Shown here: positions 33,789-43,614 of the stretch, one piece after another
Layout: each line of letters starts with the position of its first letter
Position numbering within the stretch: the first letter of the stretch is position 1
DNA from: JAAZZY01 sp964612505
GTDB lineage: Bacteria > Chlamydiota > Chlamydiia > Chlamydiales > JAAZZY01
Length of the DNA: 64,000 nucleotides
NCBI GenBank assembly: GCA_964612505.1
Contig: CAZTEX010000004.1
Span: forward strand, 46,552-110,551
Direction of reading: 5' to 3'
Position numbers and translations under genes: made by a program
Notes under the pieces: generated by a model
What the model was told of the DNA's origin: nothing
Database searches by the model: none
What the model saw: the letters and a program-made list of their open reading frames with translations, nothing else

Positions 33789-35606
33789 ATGACTAAAAAG
33801 TACGATGAATCTACCATTCAAACTCTAGACGCCCTTTCTCACATCCGATTGCGCACGGGAATGTATATTGGCCGGCTCGGAGATGGCTCGCATTCCGATG
33901 ATGGTATTTATATTCTAATGAAAGAGGTCATGGATAATAGCGTCGATGAATTCATTATGGGTAATGGGGATAAAATCCTGATTCGCTATGACGTTAAAAC
34001 ACAAAAGATTTCTGTGCGCGATTATGGTCGGGGCATTCCTCTTGGCAAAGTCATCGATTGCGTCAGTAAAATTAACACTGGAGCAAAATACAACAGTGAT
34101 GTTTTCCAATTCTCTGTGGGACTTAACGGCGTTGGAACCAAAGCGGTTAATGCGTTATCTAAAGAATTTACCGTTCGCAGTTTTCGAGATAAAGAATTTA
34201 TGGAAGCGAGCTTCTCTCAAGGGAAGCTATTATCACAAAAAAGTGGTAAGACAACCGAAAAGAATGGAACCTATATTGAGTTTATCCCCGACCCTGAAAT
34301 TTTTAAAAAATTTAAGTTTGAAGAAGAATTTATTATTAAAAGGTTGTGGAACTATGCTTACCTGAATCAAAATTTACTCATTGATTACAATGGCCTTCAT
34401 ATCTGCTCTGAAAAAGGTCTTCTAGACCTTCTTAATAATGAGGTCAAAGAGGACAGGCTTTATGAACCTCTTCACTTTAGAACTAAAAAATTAGAGTTTG
34501 CTCTGCTGCATACGCAAAGCTATGGGGAAAGTTATTTTTCCTTTGTCAATGGTCAATATACATCTGATGGAGGAACACACCTCTCGGCCTTTAGAGAAGG
34601 TATTTTGAAAGGGGTTAACGAATATGCCAAACGCAATTTCCAAGGAGTAGACCTTCGAGATGGGATTATTGCAGCAGTTCTTGTTCGAATTGAAGAACCT
34701 ATTTTTGAATCACAAACAAAAAATAAGCTGGCCAACACAGAAATACGAGGTCCTTTAGTCCAAGAAGTCAAAGCAGCTATGGCTGATCTTCTTTATAAAA
34801 ATCAAGAGGCTGCCAAACAAATCATTGAGCGAATCACTTTCAATGAAAAATTGCGCAAAGAGCTCTCTGCCGTTAAAAAAGAGGCCAAAGAGAGACAGAA
34901 AAAGATTTCTTTTAAGATTCCAAAGTTACGTGATTGTAAATATCACTATTCAGAAGTGAGTGAAAAAGGCCTTCAATCAATGATTTTTATCACAGAAGGA
35001 GATTCTGCTTCCGCTTCGATTGTAGCATCAAGAGATCCCCTCACTCAAGCTGTCTTTTCTCTCAGAGGAAAGCCTTTAAATGTTCATGGTTTGAAGCGTG
35101 ACCAACTCTATAAAAATGAAGAGATGTTTAACTTAATGAATGCTTTAAATATCGAAGAAGATATTGACAATTTGCGCTATAATAAAGTTGTTTTAGCAAC
35201 CGATGCAGATGTCGACGGGATGCATATTCGCAATTTGCTAATCACCTATTTTTTAACTTACTTTGAAGCGCTTGCTATTAATGGTCATCTTTACATTTTA
35301 GAGACCCCTCTTTTCAAAATCAGACACAAAGATCAAATTCATTATTGCTATAGCGAAGAAGACAGAGACGAGGTTCTTTCAAATATAAAAACTAAAAACG
35401 TTGAAATTACCCGCTTTAAAGGACTTGGAGAAATTTCCCCGAATGAGTTTAAGCAGTTTATTGGAAAAGACATGCGTCTGCTATCGATCGCTGTTGCCAA
35501 TTACAGTGACATTAAAAGTTCTTTAGAATTTTATATGGGTAAAAATACTCCCGATAGAAAACAATTTATTATGGATAATCTTATTTCGGATTTGGAGCGG
35601 ATATAA
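33789..35606 (+). CDS. parE: DNA topoisomerase IV-like subunit B (chlamydial gyrB2)
   Basis: A 605-residue type IIA topoisomerase ATPase subunit. Seen: the GHKL ATPase start RLRTGMYIGRLG, MDNSVDEFIMG, GRGIPLGKV, and GLNGVGTKAVNALS; the transducer region with QTKNKLANTEIRGPL; and the TOPRIM domain ITEGDSASASIV and TDADVDGMHIRNLL. The length suits ParE, without the about 170-residue GyrB insert of proteobacteria. It is followed after 2 nt by its partner subunit. Chlamydiae carry a second gyrase-like pair next to hemA (CT661/CT660 from memory), usually taken as topoisomerase IV. Confidence 0.9.
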   Translation: MTKKYDESTIQTLDALSHIRLRTGMYIGRLGDGSHSDDGIYILMKEVMDNSVDEFIMGNGDKILIRYDVKTQKISVRDYGRGIPLGKVIDCVSKINTGAKYNSDVFQFSVGLNGVGTKAVNALSKEFTVRSFRDKEFMEASFSQGKLLSQKSGKTTEKNGTYIEFIPDPEIFKKFKFEEEFIIKRLWNYAYLNQNLLIDYNGLHICSEKGLLDLLNNEVKEDRLYEPLHFRTKKLEFALLHTQSYGESYFSFVNGQYTSDGGTHLSAFREGILKGVNEYAKRNFQGVDLRDGIIAAVLVRIEEPIFESQTKNKLANTEIRGPLVQEVKAAMADLLYKNQEAAKQIIERITFNEKLRKELSAVKKEAKERQKKISFKIPKLRDCKYHYSEVSEKGLQSMIFITEGDSASASIVASRDPLTQAVFSLRGKPLNVHGLKRDQLYKNEEMFNLMNALNIEEDIDNLRYNKVVLATDADVDGMHIRNLLITYFLTYFEALAINGHLYILETPLFKIRHKDQIHYCYSEEDRDEVLSNIKTKNVEITRFKGLGEISPNEFKQFIGKDMRLLSIAVANYSDIKSSLEFYMGKNTPDRKQFIMDNLISDLERI

Positions 35607-35608
35607 TC

Positions 35609-37543
35609 ATGGATGATTTAAAGCAGTTAATGCGCACCAATTATTTGCAATACGCCTCCTATGTCATTTTGGATCGAGCTATTCCCGATGCAATTGATGG
35701 ATTAAAGCCCGTCCAGCGCCGCATTTTACACATGCTGATGCAAATAGATGATGGTAAAATGCATAAAGTAGCTAACGTTGCAGGCCAAACCATGGCTCTC
35801 CATCCCCATGGAGATGGACCGATTACAGATGCTCTGATTAACCTAGCCAACAAGGGTTATCTTTTAGAAACTCAAGGAAACTTTGGCAATCTCTACACGG
35901 GTGATCCTGCAGCTGCTGCAAGATACATAGAGACTCGCCTTTCTCCCCTTGCAAAAGAGACGCTCTATAATAAAGATATCACTGACTATCTCCCTTCCTA
36001 TGATGGGCGCAATCAAGAACCTGTGAGCTTACCTGCAAAAATTCCTCTGGTTTTATTGCAAGGAGCCGAAGGAATTGCCGTTGGAATGTCGACCAAAATT
36101 TTACCTCATAACTTCAAAGAACTCCTTGAAGCGCAAATCGCTATTTTAGAGAAAAAACCCTTTAAAGTTTTTCCTGATTTTCCCACTGGCGGCGTTATGG
36201 ATGTCTCTGAATATGATTTAGGAAGAGGAAAAATCAAAGTTCGCTCTAAAATTGATATTGTAGACACTAAATCGATTGTCATTCGTGAAATTTGCCCAGG
36301 CACTACGACTGAATCTTTAATTAACTCCATTGATGAAGCAGCCAAAAAAGGAAGAGTGAAGATTGATGCAATTAACGACTACACTTCTGATAAAGTAGAA
36401 ATTGAAATTAAGCTTCCTCGCGGAGTTTATGCAACAGACATCTTAGATGCTCTTTACGCCTTCACACAGTGTCAAGTTTCTATTAACTCTCAAATCCTTG
36501 TAATCAAAGATAAAACACCTTGGGAAACCAATGTCAATGAACTACTTCATTTACATACAGAAACGCTCAGAGGATTTCTAAAAAGAGAGCTTGAAATTTC
36601 TTTGGAAAAATTGCTTCGCAAAGTGTTTGAAAAAACTTTAGAGCAAATTTTCATTGAAAATCGAATGTATAAAAAAATTGAAACGATCAAGCTCTATGAA
36701 AAAATCCACGAATCTATTGCCGATCAACTTAAACCTTTTCATCGCAAATTAAAAAAAGTTCCCGACTATGAAGATCGCGAGAGGTTGCTAAACATCCAAA
36801 TTCGCAGAATCTCTAAATTTGATATTGATCGTCATGAAGACGAAATCAAAGAACTCCAAGTACAGATCGGCGAAGTAGAAAAAAACCTACAAAATTTAAC
36901 TCGTTTTACGATTGCGTACTTAAAACAACTGCTTAAAAAATATGGCCCTTTGTTTCCTAGAAAAACGGAGATCCACGAACTTGAAGAGATTGATCGCAAA
37001 AAAGCCATTGAAAAAGAAATTAAAGTCTTTGTAGATCTAAAGTTAGGTTATATTGGAACCAAGGTTGACGCAGAAGTTGAATATAAATGTTCTAACTTAG
37101 ATCGTTTTGTCCTTTATTTTGATGATGGAACATATAAAGTAATTGCTCCTTCTGAAAAAGACTATGTCCTCTCTAACAATCAACTCCTTTATGCTGCCCC
37201 TCTTGACAAAGAAGGTGTGATGTCATGCATTTATCATGACTTAAAAACAAAGCTCTCTTTTGCCAAGCGGTTTACTGTTTCAAAATTTATTCTCAATAAA
37301 ATTTATTCCTACACCGAAGAAGGTTCCAAAGTAGATTTCTTATCCGATGAAAAAAAATCGAAGGTGACTCTTTTCTTTGAGCCTCAGCCAAAGCTCAAAC
37401 AAAAGAAGATGGAGTTTGACTTTGAAGATATTTTAGTAAAGAGCGTTTCTGCAAAAGGTAAGCGTATTTCCAATAAAGCAATTCGCAAAATTTCATCCAG
37501 TGGCAAAGAACTGCCAGAGAAAGAGCAACTTACCTTTGCTTAA
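35609..37543 (+). CDS. parC: DNA topoisomerase IV-like subunit A (chlamydial gyrA2)
   Basis: A 644-residue breakage-reunion subunit. Seen: YASYVILDRAIPDAIDGLKPVQRRIL, HPHGDGPITDALINLA, and the catalytic tyrosine in AARYIETRLSP (about residue 110). A coiled-coil/gate region follows (EVEKNLQNLT near 430). The C-terminal part is only about 150 residues and does not show the full beta-pinwheel or a GyrA box, so DNA wrapping and negative supercoiling are not expected; decatenation is more likely. Basic, Lys-rich end. Cotranscribed with the B subunit (2-nt gap). Confidence 0.9.
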   Translation: MDDLKQLMRTNYLQYASYVILDRAIPDAIDGLKPVQRRILHMLMQIDDGKMHKVANVAGQTMALHPHGDGPITDALINLANKGYLLETQGNFGNLYTGDPAAAARYIETRLSPLAKETLYNKDITDYLPSYDGRNQEPVSLPAKIPLVLLQGAEGIAVGMSTKILPHNFKELLEAQIAILEKKPFKVFPDFPTGGVMDVSEYDLGRGKIKVRSKIDIVDTKSIVIREICPGTTTESLINSIDEAAKKGRVKIDAINDYTSDKVEIEIKLPRGVYATDILDALYAFTQCQVSINSQILVIKDKTPWETNVNELLHLHTETLRGFLKRELEISLEKLLRKVFEKTLEQIFIENRMYKKIETIKLYEKIHESIADQLKPFHRKLKKVPDYEDRERLLNIQIRRISKFDIDRHEDEIKELQVQIGEVEKNLQNLTRFTIAYLKQLLKKYGPLFPRKTEIHELEEIDRKKAIEKEIKVFVDLKLGYIGTKVDAEVEYKCSNLDRFVLYFDDGTYKVIAPSEKDYVLSNNQLLYAAPLDKEGVMSCIYHDLKTKLSFAKRFTVSKFILNKIYSYTEEGSKVDFLSDEKKSKVTLFFEPQPKLKQKKMEFDFEDILVKSVSAKGKRISNKAIRKISSSGKELPEKEQLTFA

Positions 37544-37703
37544 TCCTTTGGATACTCTAGCTCAAGCTATTTAATCCTTTTGCTAGAGAATGTCTCTATT
37601 TGCTGAGATTGGTAGAAGCCCGCTCTTGATTTAAATTTGATTGAATAAATAAGTCAGAATTCCTATCAAAAGCTTTTCAGAGCAAGCTACCTGAGGTCAA
37701 CGC

Positions 37704-38321
37704 ATGGTCGGTAAAATTCAACCAAAAATACCTAATAATGATGATTTTAACAATCAATCTGCAAGTGGGGTGAATCAATATGGGCCCTCAGGAGCCAGTA
37801 GCCCTGACCAATTCCAAAGCTATATGAACGATGGGATGACTCAAGGAGTTGATAGCTCAAAATCGACTCAGAGCCCTATGGAGATGATGGCTCAGCAACA
37901 AAGATTCAATTTTGGCCCACCTACTGCCACCCAAGGTAGCACTGCAGCCCCTGAAAACTTTGGTCCTCCTGGGATTACCCAAACAACTTCAGAGCAAAAT
38001 TCCTTTGGAGCCCCTGGTTTTCAAGCACCGCCAAATCAAAATCCTACCCAAGGACAGCAAGGAAACTCTGCAAATTCTCTTCCATCCCAAGTTGGAGCCC
38101 CCACTTCCACTACCCCTCCACCATCTTCACAGGCACCTTCTTCAAATAATAATTTAAGTTCCGGTAGTTCAACATCATCTGGCGGGCAGCAGCCCATTCC
38201 AACGTCTTTATCGAAAAAAAAGTCTTACAAAACTGTCGAGAATATGGAGATCAATGCCATGATGCAAAATGTCATTACTCATATGAAACTGAAAGACCCC
38301 GATCCAACAGCCTGGAATTAA
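37704..38321 (+). CDS. Low-complexity Pro/Gln/Ser-rich protein of unknown function
   Basis: A 205-residue protein I do not recognise. Residues 1-165 are low complexity, rich in Pro, Gln, Ser, Asn, Gly and Thr, and include recurring short motifs like NFGPP, SFGAPG. The C-terminal 35 residues look ordered (KKKSYKTVENMEINAMMQNVITHM). There is no signal peptide or membrane span. GAGG lies 8 nt before the ATG. It occupies the position between gyrA2 and rluD where I recall a small hypothetical gene (CT659) in C. trachomatis, so it may be a diverged or extended relative in which only the C-terminal part is conserved. A disordered linker protein or secreted effector would both fit. Confidence 0.65.
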   Translation: MVGKIQPKIPNNDDFNNQSASGVNQYGPSGASSPDQFQSYMNDGMTQGVDSSKSTQSPMEMMAQQQRFNFGPPTATQGSTAAPENFGPPGITQTTSEQNSFGAPGFQAPPNQNPTQGQQGNSANSLPSQVGAPTSTTPPPSSQAPSSNNNLSSGSSTSSGGQQPIPTSLSKKKSYKTVENMEINAMMQNVITHMKLKDPDPTAWN

Positions 38322-38383
38322 CCCTTGTTTAAATTCTCTTTTACACATATAATATTTTGATCTTTAACATTTTATATTAATCG

Positions 38384-39289
38384 ATGAAAAACAAACTCGA
38401 CACTTTTATCGTTGACGAAGCCACTGAAGACCGAATCGATATTTTTTTAGCAAAACGCTACAAAGAATATTCCAGGTCCTATTTTCAAGAGCTCATTGAA
38501 AAAGAACAAGTGCTGCTAAATGGCAATCCTCTCAAAAAAAGAGAAGTTCCTTCGATAGGTGATCAAATCTTGGTTCACTTTAAAAATAGACCAGGGCCTG
38601 ATTTGTCCCCTCAAGCGATCTCGTTAGACATTTTGTATGAAGATGCTCATTTAATAGCCATCAATAAACCGGTAAACATGGTCGTTCACCCAGCACCGGG
38701 TAATTGGTCTAATACTTTTGTGAATGCCCTGTTAAACCATTGCTCTCTTCCTGAAACTTCTGATGTTAGACCAGGTATTGTTCACAGGCTCGATAAAGAA
38801 ACTTCGGGTGTTTTAATTGCTGCTAAAACAGATTTAGCCCATCAAAAAATCTCTGAACTTTTTGCATCTCGGCAAATGCAAAAAGAATATGTAGCCATTG
38901 TCATTGGCAAAGTCGTTTCTCAGACGATCAACCTGCCTATTAAACGCTGCCCTATTCACCGCAAAAAAATGATCGTTTGTCCAGAGGAAGGGAAAGAAGC
39001 TCTTACTGAAGTTGAGCTTTTGGGATTTAATGGCAACCTCAGTAAATTACTGTTAAAGCCCAAAACAGGTCGAACTCATCAAATTCGTGTTCACCTTAAG
39101 CATTTAGGCAATCCTGTTTTAGGCGACAAACTTTATGGGAAAGCCTCTATCAATGAGCGTTACAAAGCCGATCGACATTATTTACATGCAAAAAAACTTT
39201 CCTTCATCCATCCTATCACTGGCGAACCTCTAACTTTAGAAGCTCCCCTCCCTAAAGAGATGGAAGAAATGTTTTTATGCGGTTATTGA
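38384..39289 (+). CDS. rluD: Ribosomal large subunit pseudouridine synthase (RluD family)
   Basis: A 301-residue RluA/RluD family enzyme. Seen: an N-terminal S4 domain (RIDIFLAKRYKEYSRSYFQELIE), the catalytic motif GIVHRLDKETSGVLI with Asp137, and GRTHQIRVHLKHLGNPVLGD. RluD modifies U1911/1915/1917 in helix 69 of 23S rRNA. Chlamydial sfhB (CT658 from memory) holds the same position downstream of gyrA2. It overlaps the dtd start by 13 bp. Confidence 0.92.
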   Translation: MKNKLDTFIVDEATEDRIDIFLAKRYKEYSRSYFQELIEKEQVLLNGNPLKKREVPSIGDQILVHFKNRPGPDLSPQAISLDILYEDAHLIAINKPVNMVVHPAPGNWSNTFVNALLNHCSLPETSDVRPGIVHRLDKETSGVLIAAKTDLAHQKISELFASRQMQKEYVAIVIGKVVSQTINLPIKRCPIHRKKMIVCPEEGKEALTEVELLGFNGNLSKLLLKPKTGRTHQIRVHLKHLGNPVLGDKLYGKASINERYKADRHYLHAKKLSFIHPITGEPLTLEAPLPKEMEEMFLCGY

Positions 39290-39714
39290 TTCAAAGAGTC
39301 CTTTCAGCCTCTGTAACCATTGACAATCAAATTCATGCTCAGATTGGAAAAGGATTACTTCTTTTTCTAGGTGTACACAAAGATGACACCCTAGAGCATG
39401 CAAAATGGCTCGCTCAAAAATGCGTGAGTCTTCGTGTTTTTGAAGATACAAATCAAAAAATGAATCTATCGATTGATCAAACTGGTGGAGAGATTTTGAT
39501 CATTAGCCAGTTCACTTTATACGGTAACTGCACTCAAGGACGACGCCCTGAATTTACTCAATCAGCTTCCCATTTTGAAGCTAAAAAACTCTATGTTGAT
39601 TTTATTGAAGAAATGAAAAAGCTTTATCCAAAAATAAAAACGGGAGTCTTTGGAGCCGATATGAAAGTAGAACTGATCAATGATGGTCCTGTTACTCTGA
39701 TTCTCGAAAAATAA
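39277..39714 (+). CDS. dtd: D-aminoacyl-tRNA deacylase
   Basis: A 145-residue DTD that removes D-amino acids mischarged to tRNA. Seen: MRLLIQRVLSASVTID at the start, the catalytic SQFTLYG motif, GRRPEFTQSA, FGADMKVELINDGPVTLILE with the cross-subunit Gly-Pro motif. Full family length. It overlaps rluD by 13 bp and is convergent with the triple-barrel gene. Confidence 0.94.
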   Translation: MRLLIQRVLSASVTIDNQIHAQIGKGLLLFLGVHKDDTLEHAKWLAQKCVSLRVFEDTNQKMNLSIDQTGGEILIISQFTLYGNCTQGRRPEFTQSASHFEAKKLYVDFIEEMKKLYPKIKTGVFGADMKVELINDGPVTLILEK

Positions 39715-39723
39715 ATTTACAGA

Positions 39724-42393
39724 TTAAAAATCCCATTGAACGCCTACATAAGGGGCAAACTGATAGACCATTTTCACTCTAAATGGCCCACTAATTCCTG
39801 TCGTTAAAGCCCCTTGTTGATCAAGCTGTCCGATGTTACGAGCTTGCCCCCACTGATTATATTTACAGCCGAGATTGACTGAAAAAAGGCCTCCAGGATA
39901 AGCACTTCTTATATGCATCCCCGCATCGATCATCCAAACGGCATTAGCACAAATTTTGCTTTGCAAAGGTTGTTGTGTGATGTAGTTGATAAAACCTTCA
40001 TCATACTGAATATGCTGAACTTTAGCGTCCCAGGTTTGCCAGCCCACACCGACTCCTAATCCTAAGTAAGGAGAGGTTGCTGTTCCTTTAAAGATCATCG
40101 CAAAAGGAAGTTCTAGATAGCCTTTAGCTAAAATAGCATCGAGCTCAAGACTAGAGCGAAAGGTTGCTTTAGTTAAAGAATTACTCGTAAAAGTTGGTAA
40201 CTGGCCATCTTGTGGTTCTGTTTGTACAAAGACTCCCCCCTGATGTTGATATGAGAGAGCCGCTTTCAACCAATTATTAAAGCGATACCCGAGCAAATAT
40301 TCATAAAGAGGTGTTTTATTATATTGTAGTTTGCCAGTGTCTGTGCTGCTAGTTGTTTCAAAATTAAAGTCACTTGCTGGAATACCATCTAGCGTCATGG
40401 AAGCTCCGGAGAAATATAAAAAGCCCACTCCCATATTAAATTGAGTCCAGACACTGCGTTTGATTTGGATATTGCGCGAAGGGGTAAAAAAAGCTCTCCA
40501 AGTATTTGGAGTGTTTTCACCAATCATAAAGAAGTTTTTACCACTGTATCTATTCACTGGGAAGTTCATATTTACTCCAAGATATGGAGCAAAAGAATAA
40601 ACGTTCTTAATGCAAAGAGGTCTTTGCAGAAACTGTTTATTCCCCCCTTGCTGACTTAAAAGTCCGATGTTGCGAGCTTGTCCCCAATAATTAAACTTTA
40701 AACCGGCAATGACTGAAAAGTTGATGTTAGGTAATAAGCTTTTCATTTTTAGCCCTGCATCAATGAGCCAAACTGCATTAGCCGATGTTTTTTGCTTTAA
40801 AAAACAGGGGTTATTATTTCGTCCATTACCGGTAGAAATTAACATATCCTGAATTGTCAAATTCACCCACGATTGCCAACCTGGTCCTATCCCTGCTCCA
40901 ACAAAAGGGGCAAAGTTGATATTTTTCCAGATCATCGACCAATGAGAGTCATAAAAAACTCTGAGCATGATTGAGTTTAAGTTTAAATTGGCAGAAAGGC
41001 GATAAAAATGTTCCTCATCCACTCCCGTGGTGGCCGCTACGGCAGTTTGCCAATTGGACTGCACGGAAACTTGGCCTTGGGATTGTGCTGAAATACCCGC
41101 TCTGAGCCATGGGCGAATTCTCCACCCGACGATATACTCAAATAATGGAGTTCTGTTGTAACTAAATCCACCTCTAAGTGGACCAAACTCTGTAGGACTT
41201 CCTATTGTGGGAGTAGCTGTAGGTCCGTTAGCAACCAAGATACCTTTGACATTTTCAAAATATAAAAAGCCAACGCCTACATTAAATTGTGTCCAGATGC
41301 CTGGGTCCGCAAATTGATTTGCTTTGGTCCAAAATGGAACCCAGGAGTCTGCACTGCGCCCATTGACAAAAGTTGGTGGCACTGGAACGTAACAACTTGG
41401 GGGGAAATTCCACTGCGCGCCTAAATATGGGGCAAACGAATAAACTGTTTTAATACTAAAAGGATGATTTAGTCCTAAGGGAAGCTGCCCTTGGTCATCA
41501 AGACCACCGATGTTGCGAGCTTGTCCCCATTGATTGTATTTACAACCAATAACTACAGAAAACTTTTGTCTGCGAATGGCATCTTGCAAGCGTAGGCCCA
41601 CATCTACCATCCAAACTGCATTGGCACTCGTTTTATCATTCAAAGCTAAATAGCGATTTCTAAATAGAGGACTCACATCTAAATATTGCGCTTGAACTTG
41701 AGTCCAACTTTGCCAACCGGCTCCAACTCCTGTTGCTAAATAGGGTGTTGTGGCCAGATTTTTGATGACGAGTGCAAAAGGAAGTTCAAAATAGACTTTG
41801 GCCATGATCGCATCTAAATTCAAATCAGCAACTAGTCTTGCGCGGCCACTTGAGTCATTTGTTGGTATCAAAGCTTCTGTACTAATATTCACTCCCCCTT
41901 GGTGTTGATATGATAGGGCAAACTTAAACCAAGGCAAGAGTCGATAACCAATTAAAGCTTCATACAGTGGTGTTCGATTATACTGTATCGTTCCGCGAAA
42001 GGGAACATTGTCAAAATTGGGCAATGGAGATTGAAAGTTTAATGTTGGCGCTCCTCCCAAATTGGATTTAATATCACTAAAATATAAAAAACCAACCCCA
42101 ACGTTGAATTGAAAAAAAGGACTTGATTTTTCTTGGATATATTTCATGGGAACAAAATGGGGTGCCCATTTTGTTTCTAGCTTAGCGCTCGCAACTTTTT
42201 GTTCTTTTTTACTCAAACATTGTTTGGCAATTATTTTTCTTTGTTTTCTTCTAGCTGATTGGGCCATGTAACTCAAGTATTGGTCTTGATTGAGGTTGAG
42301 TTCTGAAGCGTACTCACCCATTAAACCTAAAGGAATTAAGGTTAAAGCAGACAAAAAATACTTCGTTTTTTTGCTAGTAAAAAATCTTTTCAT
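39724..42393 (-). CDS. Outer-membrane protein of three fused Pom-like barrel units
   Basis: An 889-residue protein with an N-terminal signal peptide (hydrophobic about residues 11-25) and a basic linker (45-90). Three homologous units follow: residues about 94-330, 367-611 and 648-889. Each starts (F/W)xQFNxGVGFLYF, has YN(R/K)TPL(Y/F)E, GxGxGWQ(S/T)W, ANAVW(M/L)(I/V)D(A/V)G, a K(Y/F)NxWGQARNIG motif, and ends in YxFAPY(L/V)G followed by a strand ending in F. The final residue is Phe (QWDF), the usual outer-membrane barrel signal. The downstream 343-residue paralogue has one such unit. The family resembles PomS/PomT porins of Protochlamydia, from memory. Three barrels or one large barrel are both possible. 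Confidence 0.85.
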   Translation of the reverse strand: MKRFFTSKKTKYFLSALTLIPLGLMGEYASELNLNQDQYLSYMAQSARRKQRKIIAKQCLSKKEQKVASAKLETKWAPHFVPMKYIQEKSSPFFQFNVGVGFLYFSDIKSNLGGAPTLNFQSPLPNFDNVPFRGTIQYNRTPLYEALIGYRLLPWFKFALSYQHQGGVNISTEALIPTNDSSGRARLVADLNLDAIMAKVYFELPFALVIKNLATTPYLATGVGAGWQSWTQVQAQYLDVSPLFRNRYLALNDKTSANAVWMVDVGLRLQDAIRRQKFSVVIGCKYNQWGQARNIGGLDDQGQLPLGLNHPFSIKTVYSFAPYLGAQWNFPPSCYVPVPPTFVNGRSADSWVPFWTKANQFADPGIWTQFNVGVGFLYFENVKGILVANGPTATPTIGSPTEFGPLRGGFSYNRTPLFEYIVGWRIRPWLRAGISAQSQGQVSVQSNWQTAVAATTGVDEEHFYRLSANLNLNSIMLRVFYDSHWSMIWKNINFAPFVGAGIGPGWQSWVNLTIQDMLISTGNGRNNNPCFLKQKTSANAVWLIDAGLKMKSLLPNINFSVIAGLKFNYWGQARNIGLLSQQGGNKQFLQRPLCIKNVYSFAPYLGVNMNFPVNRYSGKNFFMIGENTPNTWRAFFTPSRNIQIKRSVWTQFNMGVGFLYFSGASMTLDGIPASDFNFETTSSTDTGKLQYNKTPLYEYLLGYRFNNWLKAALSYQHQGGVFVQTEPQDGQLPTFTSNSLTKATFRSSLELDAILAKGYLELPFAMIFKGTATSPYLGLGVGVGWQTWDAKVQHIQYDEGFINYITQQPLQSKICANAVWMIDAGMHIRSAYPGGLFSVNLGCKYNQWGQARNIGQLDQQGALTTGISGPFRVKMVYQFAPYVGVQWDF
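39727..42114 (-). repeat. Three tandem about 240-residue porin units within one gene
   Basis: Unit 1 spans about 41404-42114, unit 2 about 40561-41295 and unit 3 about 39727-40452 (minus strand), joined by linkers of about 36 residues. All three share motifs in the same order: NRTPL/NKTPL, GWQSW/GWQTW, ANAVW, WGQARNIG, SFAPYLG/QFAPYVG. Units differ clearly in sequence, so the duplication is not recent. Confidence 0.85.
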
Positions 42394-42536
42394 TTTGCAC
42401 TAATTTGTTTTTTATACAAACTTTTTCTCATGAAAGATTTTTTATTTTTAAAGCAATACATTTTTAAAAAATAAAAAGAAAAAAGTTTTAGAATTATCTA
42501 AACTAACTACTATCAGTGCGCTAAGAAACTTCTAAT

Positions 42537-43568
42537 TTAAAAATTCCATTGTGCTCCAAGATATGGAACAAATGAATAGACAAACTTAACCTTCAAAGGT
42601 CTCACAAGCCCATAATTGACAACTCCTTTTTGTTGGTCAAGCCATCCAATTTGACGAGCTTGCCCCCAACCAATAAATTTGGCACCAAGGCGAAGTGAAA
42701 AGTTTAAATTTGGCAAAACACTTCGCAACGTAGCTCCACAGTCAATGAGCCAGACAGCGTTAGCAGAGATTTGTTGCTTCAACACTTGTGCGCTTTGCTG
42801 TGAAAGGAGAAGTGGATCTACACGTGTTTCAACATACACTTTATTATTAGCCCAGGTTTGCCAATCAGGTCCGACAGCGAGAGCTAAATAAGGGTTATAG
42901 GCAATCGTTTTCCAAATGAGTGAGCATGGGGTGTTAAGGGAAATCCTTGCCAAAATAGCGTCTAATGAGAGTGTTGAACTAAAGATATAAGCAGGGCTTG
43001 ATCCAGCAACACCTGGAGTCGAGTGACCTACATGATATACTTGGCGATCTGTTTGAATTTGAACTCCCCCTTGATGGAGATAATCCAGCGAACCACTAAG
43101 CCAGTGAAGAATCTTCGCTCCAAAAGAAAGTTCAATAGCAGGCGTTCGATTATAACCCAGTTTTCCTTGAAGTTGACCTGTCGCACTTCGATTCGAGGTG
43201 GCTCCTATTGATTCCAAAGAGGTCAACTGTAAATCGGCGGTAATTTGTGAGAAATATAAAAAACCAACTCCCACATCGACATTAAAAAAATATCCTTGAA
43301 CCGGTTCTAAATATCGATTCTTGATGCAATAAGGTTGCCAGCTATTAATGATCTCTTGATGTCCTCTTTTGCGATAAACCTTTTTGCGTTTTCGTATTTG
43401 CGATCGAGCCACGAGACTTTGAAAGTCAGGTTGAGATAAAATGGAATGAGGTTCTAACTCTTGTTTTTGACCTGGTGAATCATCTTGAGCAAAAGCAAAA
43501 GAAGATAAAAAAGCAACTGAAACAAGAAGCAATAAGAGTTGCTTGATTTGTTTTGAAAAATTCATCAT
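42537..43568 (-). CDS. Pom-like outer-membrane porin, single barrel unit
   Basis: A 343-residue protein with a signal peptide ending FAFA before QDD. The mature part has a basic linker (RKRKKVYRKRG) and one barrel unit with DVGVGFLYFS, GYNRTPAIEL, GPDWQTWAN, ANAVWLIDCG, GWGQARQIG and the C-terminal QWNF. It is the single-unit paralogue of the adjacent triple-unit gene, 143 nt away on the same strand. The frame is open to 43640, but GGAG 7 nt before the ATG at 43568 and the signal peptide decide the start. Environmental chlamydiae that lack the classic MOMP use such porins. Confidence 0.85.
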   Translation of the reverse strand: MMNFSKQIKQLLLLLVSVAFLSSFAFAQDDSPGQKQELEPHSILSQPDFQSLVARSQIRKRKKVYRKRGHQEIINSWQPYCIKNRYLEPVQGYFFNVDVGVGFLYFSQITADLQLTSLESIGATSNRSATGQLQGKLGYNRTPAIELSFGAKILHWLSGSLDYLHQGGVQIQTDRQVYHVGHSTPGVAGSSPAYIFSSTLSLDAILARISLNTPCSLIWKTIAYNPYLALAVGPDWQTWANNKVYVETRVDPLLLSQQSAQVLKQQISANAVWLIDCGATLRSVLPNLNFSLRLGAKFIGWGQARQIGWLDQQKGVVNYGLVRPLKVKFVYSFVPYLGAQWNF

Positions 43569-43614
43569 CTGACTACTCCGCTCTATCCGTTTTTCAATTT
43601 GACAATCATAATTA

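Noticed and set aside
37555..37588. CTCTAGC/GCTAGAG inverted repeat after gyrA2 as a terminator
   Set aside because: A 20-nt loop, only 7 bp and no T run; too weak to list.
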